Shown here: in pieces, positions 1 through 7,562 of the stretch | Numbering within the stretch: position 1 is the stretch's first letter | Layout: every line of letters begins with the position of its first letter | NCBI RefSeq assembly: GCF_000019785.1 | Contig: NC_010524.1 | Location: forward strand, 1,736,001-1,800,000 | Length of the DNA stretch: 64,000 nucleotides | From: Leptothrix cholodnii SP-6 | GTDB taxonomy: Bacteria; Pseudomonadota; Gammaproteobacteria; Burkholderiales; Burkholderiaceae_C | Direction of reading: 5' to 3' | Translations under genes and position numbers: made by a program | Notes under the pieces: model-generated | The model's input: only the letters and a program-made list of their open reading frames with translations | Told to the model about the DNA's origin: nothing | Database searches by the model: none

Positions 1-1
1 G

Positions 2-1231
2 TTCGCGGTGTTCCTGTACGGGCGCGAGTTCTGGATCGATCCGCTGTGGATGCAGTGGCTGGCGCAGAACGGCACCGTCTGGTGGGTGACCGGCCTGGCG
101 CATTACGTGCACCGATTGACCGGTGGGCCGCGGCGACGCATCGAGCGCGTGGTGGTGGGCGTTTCGCTGCTGTTGGGCGTGGCGGCGCTGCTGCTCGATC
201 CGCTCTCGCGGGTGCATGTCTACAGCCTGGGCCACGTGTTCGCGCTGATCACGGTGGGCTACCTGCTGGTCCATACGCTGCGCCATGCCCGGCGCACCGG
301 CGCCGGCAGCGCCTACGGCCTGGCGCTGGCCTGTGCGGTGGTGCTGCTGGCGGGAGTGCACGACGTCGTGCTGACGATGCCGGTGGCCTGGTCGTCGATG
401 GCGCTGGTGCGCCAGCTGCAGGACTGGCGTTTCTACCTGACCCCCTTCGGCGCGCCGCTGGCTTCGGTGCTGCTGGCGTTCTTCCTGGCGCGGCGCTTCG
501 TCTCGACGCTGGCGCAGTTCGAGGGCCTCAACGCCCAGCTCGAGCGCCGTGTCGAGGACAGCCGCCAGGCGCTCGACCGCCAGTACGAAGCCCGCCGCCA
601 GCTCGAGCGCGCGCAGGCCGCGGCCGAGGAGCGCGAACGCATCGTGCGCGAGATGCACGACGGCATCGGCGGCCACCTCATGACCGCGCTGCGCGGTGTC
701 GAGCGCGGGGCCTTCAGCCAGGACCGCCTGACCGAGCTGCTGCAGGACAGCCTCGACGACCTGCGCCTGATCATCGACGCCAGCTCGGCCAGCACCGCGC
801 TGCAGCCGGCGCTGGCGGCCTGGCGCAGCCGCTGGGACCCGCGCCTGGAGGCGCTCGGCGTGGCGCTGAACTGGCATGTCGACGAGGCCGTCGCCCAGGT
901 CGAACTCGCGCCCGACGTCGTGCTGCAGCTCATGCGCATCCTGCAGGAGGCGGTGACCAACACCCTCAAGCACGCCCAGGCGAGCGAGGTCGACATTCAC
1001 ACGCGCCTGCAGGACGCCGAGCTGCAGCTGGTGATCCGCGACAACGGCCGGGGTGCGCTCGGGCCGGGTCTGCCGACCTTCGCGCCCGCCGGCGCCGGGG
1101 CCGGGCAGCATGGCTTGCGCTCGATGCACAACCGTGCCGCCGCGATCGGTGCGCGCCTGGAGTGGTGCGCGGCGGTGGGCGGGGGCACGCAGGTGCTGCT
1201 GCGCCTGGGCGCGCCGACGCGGCCGGCCTAG
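2..1231 (+). CDS. Sensor histidine kinase, HisKA_3/NarL-type, 5' truncated by window edge
   Basis: The frame is open to the left edge of the window, so the N-terminus is missing and the GTG at 8 is probably internal. The visible part begins with several hydrophobic segments (roughly residues 20-165, numbered from that GTG), followed by a charged linker likely to form a coiled coil (about 170-212). The phosphoacceptor motif REMHDGIGGHL follows, with the phosphorylated His near residue 217. An ATPase domain comes next, with an N-box (EAVTNTLKHA) and a G1 box (DNGRGA). The HisKA_3 plus HATPase arrangement is typical of kinases that pair with NarL/FixJ regulators, and such a regulator lies immediately downstream on the other strand. 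The ligand cannot be read from the sequence. Kinase assignment is secure; the full membrane sensor is outside the window. Confidence 0.9.
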   Translation, partial: FAVFLYGREFWIDPLWMQWLAQNGTVWWVTGLAHYVHRLTGGPRRRIERVVVGVSLLLGVAALLLDPLSRVHVYSLGHVFALITVGYLLVHTLRHARRTGAGSAYGLALACAVVLLAGVHDVVLTMPVAWSSMALVRQLQDWRFYLTPFGAPLASVLLAFFLARRFVSTLAQFEGLNAQLERRVEDSRQALDRQYEARRQLERAQAAAEERERIVREMHDGIGGHLMTALRGVERGAFSQDRLTELLQDSLDDLRLIIDASSASTALQPALAAWRSRWDPRLEALGVALNWHVDEAVAQVELAPDVVLQLMRILQEAVTNTLKHAQASEVDIHTRLQDAELQLVIRDNGRGALGPGLPTFAPAGAGAGQHGLRSMHNRAAAIGARLEWCAAVGGGTQVLLRLGAPTRPA

Positions 1232-1938
1232 CGCAACAGGCCGCGCCGGGTGGCCTCGATCGCCGCTTCGGCGCGACTCGAGATGCCGAGCTTGCGGTAG
1301 ACCTCGCGCACGTAGCCGTTCACGGTGTTCACGCTGATGGCCAGCAGGCGGCCGATCTCGGCGGCCTTGTGGCCCTTGCCCATCATGCGCAGCACGTCTT
1401 CTTCGCGCCCGGTCAGGCGCACGCTGTCGTCGGCCTGCGGTGTCGATGCCGGGCCGCAGCGCTGCGCCGATGACGGCGTCGCACCCTGCGCACCGGCCGC
1501 CGTCTCGTCGAGCGAGCGGCGGAAGTGCGCCAGCACGCGCAAGGCGATCGACGGCGACAGCGGCGGCTCACCTTGCGCGATGCGCCGCAACTGCGCCTCG
1601 ACCACCGCACGCGGCTGCGACTTCAGCACATAGCCGCTGGCACCGGCCTGCAGGGCCGGGAAGACGTGGTTGTCGTCGTCGTGGATGGTCGCCACCACCA
1701 CCAGCGTGGGCGGGATGACACGCGCCAGGCGGGCGATCAGCGCCTGCGCCGTGCCGTCGGGCAGGCTCCAGTCGACCACCGCCAGGCCGTAGTGGCGCTG
1801 GTTGACCAGCGCCTCGGCCTGCGCCAGATCGGCCGCGGCGTCGATGCGCCGCAGGTCGGGCAGGGCGCGGCGCAGCACCTCGACCAGCCAGAGGCGGGGT
1901 TCGTCCAGGTCTTCGACGATGAGGGCGCTGTCATACAT
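1228..1938 (-). CDS. NarL/FixJ-family response regulator
   Basis: This 236-residue regulator has an N-terminal receiver domain with an acidic pocket (VED), a phosphoacceptor Asp near residue 56 (VVDWSLPDG) and the conserved Lys near 106 (YVLKSQ). A spacer of about 45 residues rich in Ala and Ser precedes a LuxR-type helix-turn-helix (TGREEDVLRMMGKGHKAAEI, then VNTVNGYVREVYRKLG). It is convergent with the histidine kinase and the two genes overlap by four bases at a CTAG palindrome. Given that the neighbouring kinase is of the type that pairs with this family, the two probably form one two-component system. Its DNA targets are unknown. The start is the ATG at 1938. Confidence 0.9.
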   Translation of the reverse strand: MYDSALIVEDLDEPRLWLVEVLRRALPDLRRIDAAADLAQAEALVNQRHYGLAVVDWSLPDGTAQALIARLARVIPPTLVVVATIHDDDNHVFPALQAGASGYVLKSQPRAVVEAQLRRIAQGEPPLSPSIALRVLAHFRRSLDETAAGAQGATPSSAQRCGPASTPQADDSVRLTGREEDVLRMMGKGHKAAEIGRLLAISVNTVNGYVREVYRKLGISSRAEAAIEATRRGLLR

Positions 1939-2127
1939 GGTGGGGTCGATTGTGTCGTCCTGCGGGGCGCCCGGCGACGCTCAATCTGCGGGTCCGCGGG
2001 ACGTCGCGGGGGGTCAGTTCTGAGGGGGAGATCCCCCGGCCTTGAGCGTCGACCGCAGGCTGCGCACTGCCCAGAATGATTTTCATCCGAGCACCACCCG
2101 GCTGCCCGTCAACACCAGGGAGGACCC

Positions 2128-3582
2128 ATGTCGACCCACACCACCACCCGCCTGGCCCATCTGGCCGGTCTCATGAGTGCCGTGTTCATCGCTGCCTGCG
2201 GCGGTGGCACGGACACGCCCGCGACCTCGCCCGCGCCAGCCCCGGCACCGGCTCCAGCCCCGTCACCGAGCGCCGGCAGCCTGAGCTGCGACACCACGCT
2301 GTTTGTCGCCGGCGCGGCCGTGAGCACGCCCACGGCCACCCAGCTGTCCGCCTACGCGGGCACCTACAGCGGCAATGAGGGGGCCTTCGGCCCCAATCCG
2401 GGCGATCCGTTCGTCGCCAGCGCGGCGGCCGCCTTCGTGCTCGATGCCGCGGGCAGCAGCACCTACAACGGCACGGTGGCGACCCTGTCGTCGGCCTGCA
2501 TCGAGACCACCGCCTCGGCGGGTGGCTCGACCGAGCGGCTGGTGCTGCACTTCAGCGGCGCGGGTCATTTCGACATCGACTCGACCGCTCCGGGCTCGGC
2601 CCTCACCGGCATCAAGCCCGGTTCATCGGACGTGGTGGTGCGCGCCACGAAGGCCGCCGCACCGGCGCCCGCGCCGGCACCTGCCGCATCGTCCCCCGCG
2701 CCGGCCGCATCGGCGCCGTCACCCGCGCCCGCACCGGCTGGCGCGATCACCCGTTACCTCGATTTCGCCGCGGCCGCGCCGTCCACCCCGCGCCAGGTCG
2801 CACCCAGCGGCGCGCTGGCCTGGCTGGCCGGCAGCTATCACGGCCGCAGCACCGCCGGACCGTGTTCGGTCACGATCGGCGCCGACGGCAACGTCAGCGC
2901 CAGCATGAACGGCAACAACCAGAGCGCCGCACTCGATGGCGACAGCGGCGACACCTGGATCCTGTTGCCGAGTAACTCGATGAGCTTCGGCGTCAATGCG
3001 GTGAGCGCGGGCCAGGGCGTGATCCTGACCGGCTACGGCAACCGGCTCGCGCTGGTCGAGATGGCCGGAGTGCTCGACAAGTGCGCGATCGCCTTCAAGT
3101 CGGCCACCTCGCTGACGATGGCGCTCAGCAGCACGCCGCCGCTGCCCGTCAAGAGCAACGGTCTGCTGGCCAGCGACCTGCCGGCCTTCCTGGTCGGCAG
3201 CCATTCGGGTTACGCGGTGGGCAACATCTTCTTCCCGCGCACGACGCCGCAGGCCTGCAGCCTGCAGGTGGCGGCCGACGGCACGGTGGTGCTCAGCAGC
3301 GGCAGCAGCTCGTACACCGCCCAGATCAGCGGCGGCACGACCAGCGGCGACACCGACAAGAGCGCCGTCGACCGCCTGTCGGCCTACGCCGCACTGACCG
3401 GTGCCCGGGACTGGACCTGGCGCGTCGATGCGCAGTCCCCCTCGGGTGCCAACACGGTCGAGGTGCTGATCGAGCTGGCACACAACGGCGAGCGATCGCA
3501 GGTCAGCTACGCCAGCGCGCAGGTCAAGCCCACCGTGGGTGGCCTGGCCAGCCAGGCCGAGGTCTGCTACTTCCCGAACTGA
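2128..3582 (+). CDS. Predicted lipoprotein with three related beta-rich repeats, function unknown
   Basis: I do not recognise this 484-residue protein. It has a signal peptide ending in a lipobox (IAAC, lipidated Cys at 24), so it is probably a membrane-anchored lipoprotein. A Pro/Ala tether (about 31-48) leads into three repeat units near residues 72-165, 228-325 and 350-480, separated by a second Pro/Ala-rich linker (175-205). Units begin with an aromatic-Leu/Val-Gly-Ser/Thr motif (YAGTYSG, WLAGSYHG, FLVGSHSG), and the last two have a Cys followed by ADG (CSVTIGADG, CSLQVAADG). Besides Cys24 there are six Cys (54, 124, 246, 319, 377, 480), which fall as two per unit and could form one disulfide each. 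A good ribosome binding site (GGGAGG) precedes the ATG. It appears to be transcribed alone. Confidence 0.8.
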   Translation: MSTHTTTRLAHLAGLMSAVFIAACGGGTDTPATSPAPAPAPAPAPSPSAGSLSCDTTLFVAGAAVSTPTATQLSAYAGTYSGNEGAFGPNPGDPFVASAAAAFVLDAAGSSTYNGTVATLSSACIETTASAGGSTERLVLHFSGAGHFDIDSTAPGSALTGIKPGSSDVVVRATKAAAPAPAPAPAASSPAPAASAPSPAPAPAGAITRYLDFAAAAPSTPRQVAPSGALAWLAGSYHGRSTAGPCSVTIGADGNVSASMNGNNQSAALDGDSGDTWILLPSNSMSFGVNAVSAGQGVILTGYGNRLALVEMAGVLDKCAIAFKSATSLTMALSSTPPLPVKSNGLLASDLPAFLVGSHSGYAVGNIFFPRTTPQACSLQVAADGTVVLSSGSSSYTAQISGGTTSGDTDKSAVDRLSAYAALTGARDWTWRVDAQSPSGANTVEVLIELAHNGERSQVSYASAQVKPTVGGLASQAEVCYFPN

Positions 3583-3655
3583 GCCGTGGCGAGGCGGTGC
3601 GTGCTGCGCCGTGGCTGATCCTTGGGAGAATGCGGGCCTTTCGAGGAGCCAGTCC

Positions 3656-4549
3656 ATGAGCAGCAAGATCTACGAACCCGTCGCGCCGCAGCGCGTCGCC
3701 TTTCTCGGCCTGGGCGTGATGGGCGGCCCGATGGCCGGCCACCTGGCCCGCGCCGGCCACCAGGTCACGGTCTACAACCGCACGGCGGCCAAGGCGCAGG
3801 CCTGGGCGGCCGAACACGGCGGCACCTTCGCGACCACCCCGCGCGAGGCGGCCCTGGGCGCCGAGATCGTGTTCGCCTGCGTCGGCAACGACGACGACCT
3901 GCGCTCGGTGGTGCTGGGTGCCGATGGCGCCTTCGCCGGCATGCAGCCCGGTGCGGTGTTTGTCGATCACACCACCGCCTCGGCCGAGGTGGCGCGCGAG
4001 CTGGCCGGCGCGGCCCGGGTGATCGGCCTGCGTTTCATCGACGCGCCGGTGTCGGGCGGCCAGGCCGGTGCGGTCAACGGCGCGCTGACCGTGATGTGCG
4101 GCGGCGACGCGCTTGCCTTCGAGGCCATCAAGCCGGTGGCGATGGCATTCTCGAAGGCCGTCACGCTGCTGGGCGACAGCGGCGCCGGCCAGCTCGCCAA
4201 GATGGTCAACCAGATCTGCATCGCCGGGCTGGTGCAGGGCCTGGCCGAGGCGATCGCCTTCGGCCAGAACGCCGGCCTTGACATGAACCAGGTGCTCGAC
4301 GTCATCGGCAAGGGCGCGGCGCAGAGCTGGCAGCTCGACAACCGCGGCAAGACCATGGTCGAAGGCCGGTTCGACTTCGGCTTCGCGGTCGACTGGATGC
4401 GCAAGGACCTGGGCCTGGTGCTGGCCGAGGCGCGCCGCAACGGCTCGCGCCTGCCGGTGACGGCGCTGGTGGACCAGTTCTACGCCGACGTGCAGCAGCA
4501 CGGCGGCCAGCGCTGGGACACCTCGAGCCTGATCACGCGCCTGAAGTGA
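3656..4549 (+). CDS. NAD(P)-dependent oxidoreductase of the 3-hydroxyisobutyrate dehydrogenase family
   Basis: This is a 297-residue beta-hydroxyacid dehydrogenase. The N-terminal Rossmann motif FLGLGVMGGPMAGHL is followed by YNRT, which suggests NADP preference by analogy with family members. The substrate-binding signature (DAPVSGGQAGA) and the catalytic Lys region (GQLAKMVNQ) are both present. The frame is open upstream to 3539, but the ATG at 3656 places the start about a dozen residues before the Rossmann strand, matching family proteins. Related enzymes reduce tartronate semialdehyde, glyoxylate or succinic semialdehyde, or oxidise 3-hydroxyisobutyrate, and the exact substrate is not evident. 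No neighbouring genes suggest a pathway. Confidence 0.9.
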   Translation: MSSKIYEPVAPQRVAFLGLGVMGGPMAGHLARAGHQVTVYNRTAAKAQAWAAEHGGTFATTPREAALGAEIVFACVGNDDDLRSVVLGADGAFAGMQPGAVFVDHTTASAEVARELAGAARVIGLRFIDAPVSGGQAGAVNGALTVMCGGDALAFEAIKPVAMAFSKAVTLLGDSGAGQLAKMVNQICIAGLVQGLAEAIAFGQNAGLDMNQVLDVIGKGAAQSWQLDNRGKTMVEGRFDFGFAVDWMRKDLGLVLAEARRNGSRLPVTALVDQFYADVQQHGGQRWDTSSLITRLK

Positions 4550-4630
4550 GCGCACGCGCGACCTGATGCGCAACGGCGGCCCGCGGGCCGCCGTCCTTTC
4601 TTGTGCCCGCCCCTCGCCGGGGCGGTCCGC

Positions 4631-5320
4631 TCATTTCGGCTTGCGATCGGCCAGCTGTTCGGGCGTGATGATCTCGAGCAGGCGCACCACCTTCTGCACG
4701 CCCGAGATGGTGCGGATCAGTTCGATCGCGCGGCTGGCTTCGGCGTCGGTGACCTTGCCCATCAGGTAGACCACGCTGCGTTCGGTGACCACCGTGAAGG
4801 CGTTGGCCGAGAGGTCCTTGGCGTCGACCAGCGTGGCCTTGACCTTGCTGGCCAGCAGCAGGTCGCGCGAGCGGTCGGAGGTCGAGCTGGGCCAGCCGAT
4901 GTACAGGTCGTTGACGACGTTGCGCACGTTCTCGACCTTGGCCACGGCCTGCTCGATGGTGGCCTTGTCGGCCTCGTTGAAGACCTCGCCGGTCAGCAGC
5001 ACCTGGCGGTCGTAGCTGGTGACGTTGACGTGGGCCTTGTCGCCCATCAGTTCCTTGATGCGGTTGGACGCCTTGAGCTCGATGCCCTGGTCCTCGATCT
5101 GGGTGCCCGAGGTGCGGCGGTCGGTGGCGACCAGCGCGCCGCCGAGCGCGGCGCCGCCGATGATCAGCGGCGCGCATCCGCTCAGTGCGGCCACCGTGGC
5201 GGCGGCGGCCAGCGCCGTGCAGAGCAGGCGGGGCAGGGGGTGGCGGGCCTGGGGGGTGTCGGTGGCGTGGATCAAGGCGGTGTTCGAGGTGGAGGAGACG
5301 GTCGGGTCAGGGCGGTTCAT
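4631..5320 (-). CDS. dolP: BON-domain lipoprotein, DolP/YraP-like
   Basis: This 229-residue protein has a long polar N-terminus and then a signal segment ending LSGC, a plausible lipobox near residue 49. Two BON domains follow (about 75-145 and 150-220), recognisable by VTSYDRQVLLTGEV and VYLMGKVTDAEA. DolP of E. coli is an outer-membrane lipoprotein that supports membrane integrity at the division site. It follows a SIS-domain gene, with which it overlaps by four bases, and a yraN gene. This is the same neighbourhood as E. coli yraN-diaA-yraP, which strengthens the assignment. The first 20 or so residues before the hydrophobic segment are unusual, so a later start is possible. Confidence 0.85.
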   Translation of the reverse strand: MNRPDPTVSSTSNTALIHATDTPQARHPLPRLLCTALAAAATVAALSGCAPLIIGGAALGGALVATDRRTSGTQIEDQGIELKASNRIKELMGDKAHVNVTSYDRQVLLTGEVFNEADKATIEQAVAKVENVRNVVNDLYIGWPSSTSDRSRDLLLASKVKATLVDAKDLSANAFTVVTERSVVYLMGKVTDAEASRAIELIRTISGVQKVVRLLEIITPEQLADRKPK

Positions 5321-5910
5321 TGGTCATGTTCTCCGAGCAGTTGCAGGTCCATCGCATCGCAGATGCAGTGGATGACGAGCAGATGGACTTCGAGGATGCG
5401 GGCGCTGCGCTGGTGCGGCACGCAGATGTGCACGTCGGTCTCGGCCAGCGTCTGGTTCATCTGGCCGCCACCCTGGCCGGTGAGGGCGATGACGGTCATT
5501 TCCTTCTCGTGGGCGGCTTCGACTGCGGCCAGCACGTTGGCGGCGCTGCCGGTGGTGCTCAGCGCCAGCAGCACGTCGCCCGGATGGCCGAGTGCCAGCA
5601 CCTGGCGCGCGAAGATCTGGTCGAGGCCCTGGTCGCGGCCGACGCCGGTCAGCACCGAGGTGTCGCTCGACAGGCTCATGGCCGCCAGCCCGGGGCGTTC
5701 GCGCTCGAAGCGGCCCACCAGCAGCGAGGCGACCCGCTGGGCCTCGGCGGCCGAGCCGCCGTTGCCGCAGGCCAGCACCTTGCCGCCCGCGGTGATGCAG
5801 CCGAGCAGTGAATTGACGGCTTCGGTGATCGGCCGCGTCAGGGCGTCTGCGGCGGCGTACTTGAGGTCTGCACTGTCAAAAAATTGCTGTTGGATGCGCT
5901 GCTCTAGCAT
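5317..5910 (-). CDS. SIS-domain protein, DiaA/GmhA-like
   Basis: This is a 197-residue single SIS (sugar isomerase) domain protein. The phosphosugar-binding features are visible as ACGNGGSAAEAQ (about residues 50-60), SSDTSVLTG and LALSTTGSAANVL. Two activities are known for close relatives: phosphoheptose isomerase (GmhA) in lipopolysaccharide heptose synthesis, and the DnaA-binding initiator protein DiaA. Genomic context beside yraN, rsmI and dolP favours the DiaA-like orthologue group, which betaproteobacterial annotations often call phosphoheptose isomerase. The stop overlaps the start of the dolP-like gene by four bases (ATGA), suggesting translational coupling. Sequence alone does not separate the two functions. 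Confidence 0.85.
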   Translation of the reverse strand: MLEQRIQQQFFDSADLKYAAADALTRPITEAVNSLLGCITAGGKVLACGNGGSAAEAQRVASLLVGRFERERPGLAAMSLSSDTSVLTGVGRDQGLDQIFARQVLALGHPGDVLLALSTTGSAANVLAAVEAAHEKEMTVIALTGQGGGQMNQTLAETDVHICVPHQRSARILEVHLLVIHCICDAMDLQLLGEHDQ

Positions 5911-5946
5911 CTGGCGATGATATGTCAGGGTTTGCGCGACCCTGGC

Positions 5947-6357
5947 TCAGCCGGCGTCGAAGGCGCCGGGCAGCCATTCCAGCGCGTCGCCGTCGATCGC
6001 CACCAGATCGAATCGGCAGGCCGGCGGCGCACGAAAGCGCAGCAGATAGTGCCGGGCGGCATAGATCAGGCTGGCGCGCTTGGCGTGGCCCACGCTGGCC
6101 GCCGCGCCGCCGTGGTGGGCATTGCGCCGGCTGCGCACCTCCACGAACACCAGCGTGGCGTCGCGGTCGCGCATCACCAGGTCGATTTCGCCGCCGCGCC
6201 GGGCCGGGCCGCGCGCCACTCGATAATTGCGCTCGACCAGCGCCAGCCCCTGCGCCAGCAGGTGCGTCAGGGCGCGGTCTTCTGCCGCCCGACCGCGGCT
6301 TGCTGCGGGTTTTTCATCTGCACCCCAACCGAGTCCCAGACGCTTGAGCACGGACAT
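5947..6357 (-). CDS. yraN: YraN family protein (UPF0102), predicted nuclease-fold
   Basis: This 136-residue protein carries the family signature: GRAAEDRALTHL, then GGEIDLVMRD and FVEVRSRR. The last two correspond to the D...ExK core of restriction-endonuclease-like folds. The biochemical role of the family is not settled; the fold suggests nucleic-acid cleavage, possibly of branched DNA. The ATG at 6357 fits the normal family length. Frames open further upstream are rejected because they run into rsmI on the other strand. The gene starts only about 13 bases from the likely start of divergent rsmI, and its downstream neighbours are the SIS and dolP genes. Confidence 0.88.
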   Translation of the reverse strand: MSVLKRLGLGWGADEKPAASRGRAAEDRALTHLLAQGLALVERNYRVARGPARRGGEIDLVMRDRDATLVFVEVRSRRNAHHGGAAASVGHAKRASLIYAARHYLLRFRAPPACRFDLVAIDGDALEWLPGAFDAG

Positions 6358-6370
6358 CTCACTCCCCCCC

Positions 6371-7438
6371 TTGTTGCTGCAGGCCGCGGCCGCCGCCTGC
6401 GCCGGCCAGCAGCACCCGGCCTCCACACTGTATGTGGTGGCCACGCCGATCGGCAACCTCGCCGACATGACCCTGCGCGCCATCCACGTGCTGAGCCTGG
6501 TCGATGCCGTGGCCTGCGAGGACACCCGCGTCACCGCGGTGCTGCTGCAGCGCCTGGGCCTGCACAAGCCGCTGCTGGCGCTGCATCAGCACAACGAGGA
6601 CGATGCCACCCCCGCCGTCGTGGCGCGCCTGGCCCGTGGCGAGCGGGTCGCCTACGTCAGCGATGCCGGCACGCCGGCGGTGTCCGACCCCGGTGCGCGG
6701 CTGGTGGCCGGCGTGCACGCCGCGGGTTGGCGGGTGCTGCCGCTGCCGGGCGCGAGCAGCGTCGTCACGGCCCTGAGCGCGGCCGGCGATGCGCAGGGCA
6801 GCGGCTTCCGTTTCATCGGATTCCTGCCACCCAAGGCGCAGGCGCGCCAGCAGGCGCTGCGTGCGCTGGCCGACGAGCGCGCGTCGGTGGTGATCTTCGA
6901 GGCGCCGCACCGCATCGAGGCGCTGGCGCAGGCGCTGGCCGATGAACTGGGCGCGCGCACGCTGACCGTCTGCCGCGAACTCACCAAGCAGTTCGAGAGC
7001 ATCCACACGCTGGCGGCCGCCGACTGGCCGGCCTGGCTGGCGGCCGACGACGACCGGCGCCGCGGCGAGTTCGTCGTGGTGCTGCACGGCCTCGGCCATG
7101 ACGATCTGGCCGATGAAACCGAGCTGGCGGCCCGTTCGACCGCGCTCGATGCCTGGCTGCAGGCCCTGCTCGACGTGATGCCGCTCAAGCAGGCCGTGGC
7201 CCTGGCCGCCACCGCCAGCGGCGTGCCGCGCAACACGCTCTACCAGCGCGCGCTGGTGCTGCGTGCCGATCGGCCCGGGCCGGCCGACGACGCCGACGAC
7301 ATCGAGCCAGGTGCTGCAGCCGCCGCCCGCGTCGACGCCGGCGAGGGCCACGATGTCGGCGCGCCGGCGCCGTCCGGCGGCGTGCTGCTGTCGAGCAGCC
7401 AGCCACTTTTGCCACGTCGCAAAGCCGCTCGGCGATGA
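6371..7438 (+). CDS. rsmI: 16S rRNA (cytidine1402-2'-O)-methyltransferase
   Basis: RsmI methylates the 2'-OH of C1402 in the decoding centre of 16S rRNA using S-adenosylmethionine. The tetrapyrrole-methylase fold is clear from YVVATPIGNLADMTLRA at the start, CEDTRVT, YVSDAGTPAVSDPG and PLPGASSVVTAL. No ATG lies near the conserved N-terminus. TTG codons at 6371 or 6374 give the usual spacing of about 18-20 residues before the first strand, but neither has a clear ribosome binding site, and a TTG at 6344 is possible. After the conserved domain there is an acidic, Ala-rich tail of about 50 residues not found in E. coli RsmI. Divergent from yraN. Confidence 0.9.
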   Translation: MLLQAAAAACAGQQHPASTLYVVATPIGNLADMTLRAIHVLSLVDAVACEDTRVTAVLLQRLGLHKPLLALHQHNEDDATPAVVARLARGERVAYVSDAGTPAVSDPGARLVAGVHAAGWRVLPLPGASSVVTALSAAGDAQGSGFRFIGFLPPKAQARQQALRALADERASVVIFEAPHRIEALAQALADELGARTLTVCRELTKQFESIHTLAAADWPAWLAADDDRRRGEFVVVLHGLGHDDLADETELAARSTALDAWLQALLDVMPLKQAVALAATASGVPRNTLYQRALVLRADRPGPADDADDIEPGAAAAARVDAGEGHDVGAPAPSGGVLLSSSQPLLPRRKAARR

Positions 7439-7562
7439 GCGATGCGGCGTGTCAGCCGGATGCGCGCGTCTGGCGACACAATCGACAGATGTTCAGACCT
7501 TCGCGCCTCCGACCTCGGCCTGCCCGGCGTCCGGCCGGTGCCGGCGGTGCAGGAGCCGGCCG

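Noticed and set aside
2236..2272. Repeat array (CRISPR-like or tandem) in the Pro/Ala-coding region
   Set aside because: The repetition is codon-level Pro/Ala low complexity in a lipoprotein linker, without spacers or fixed repeat length.
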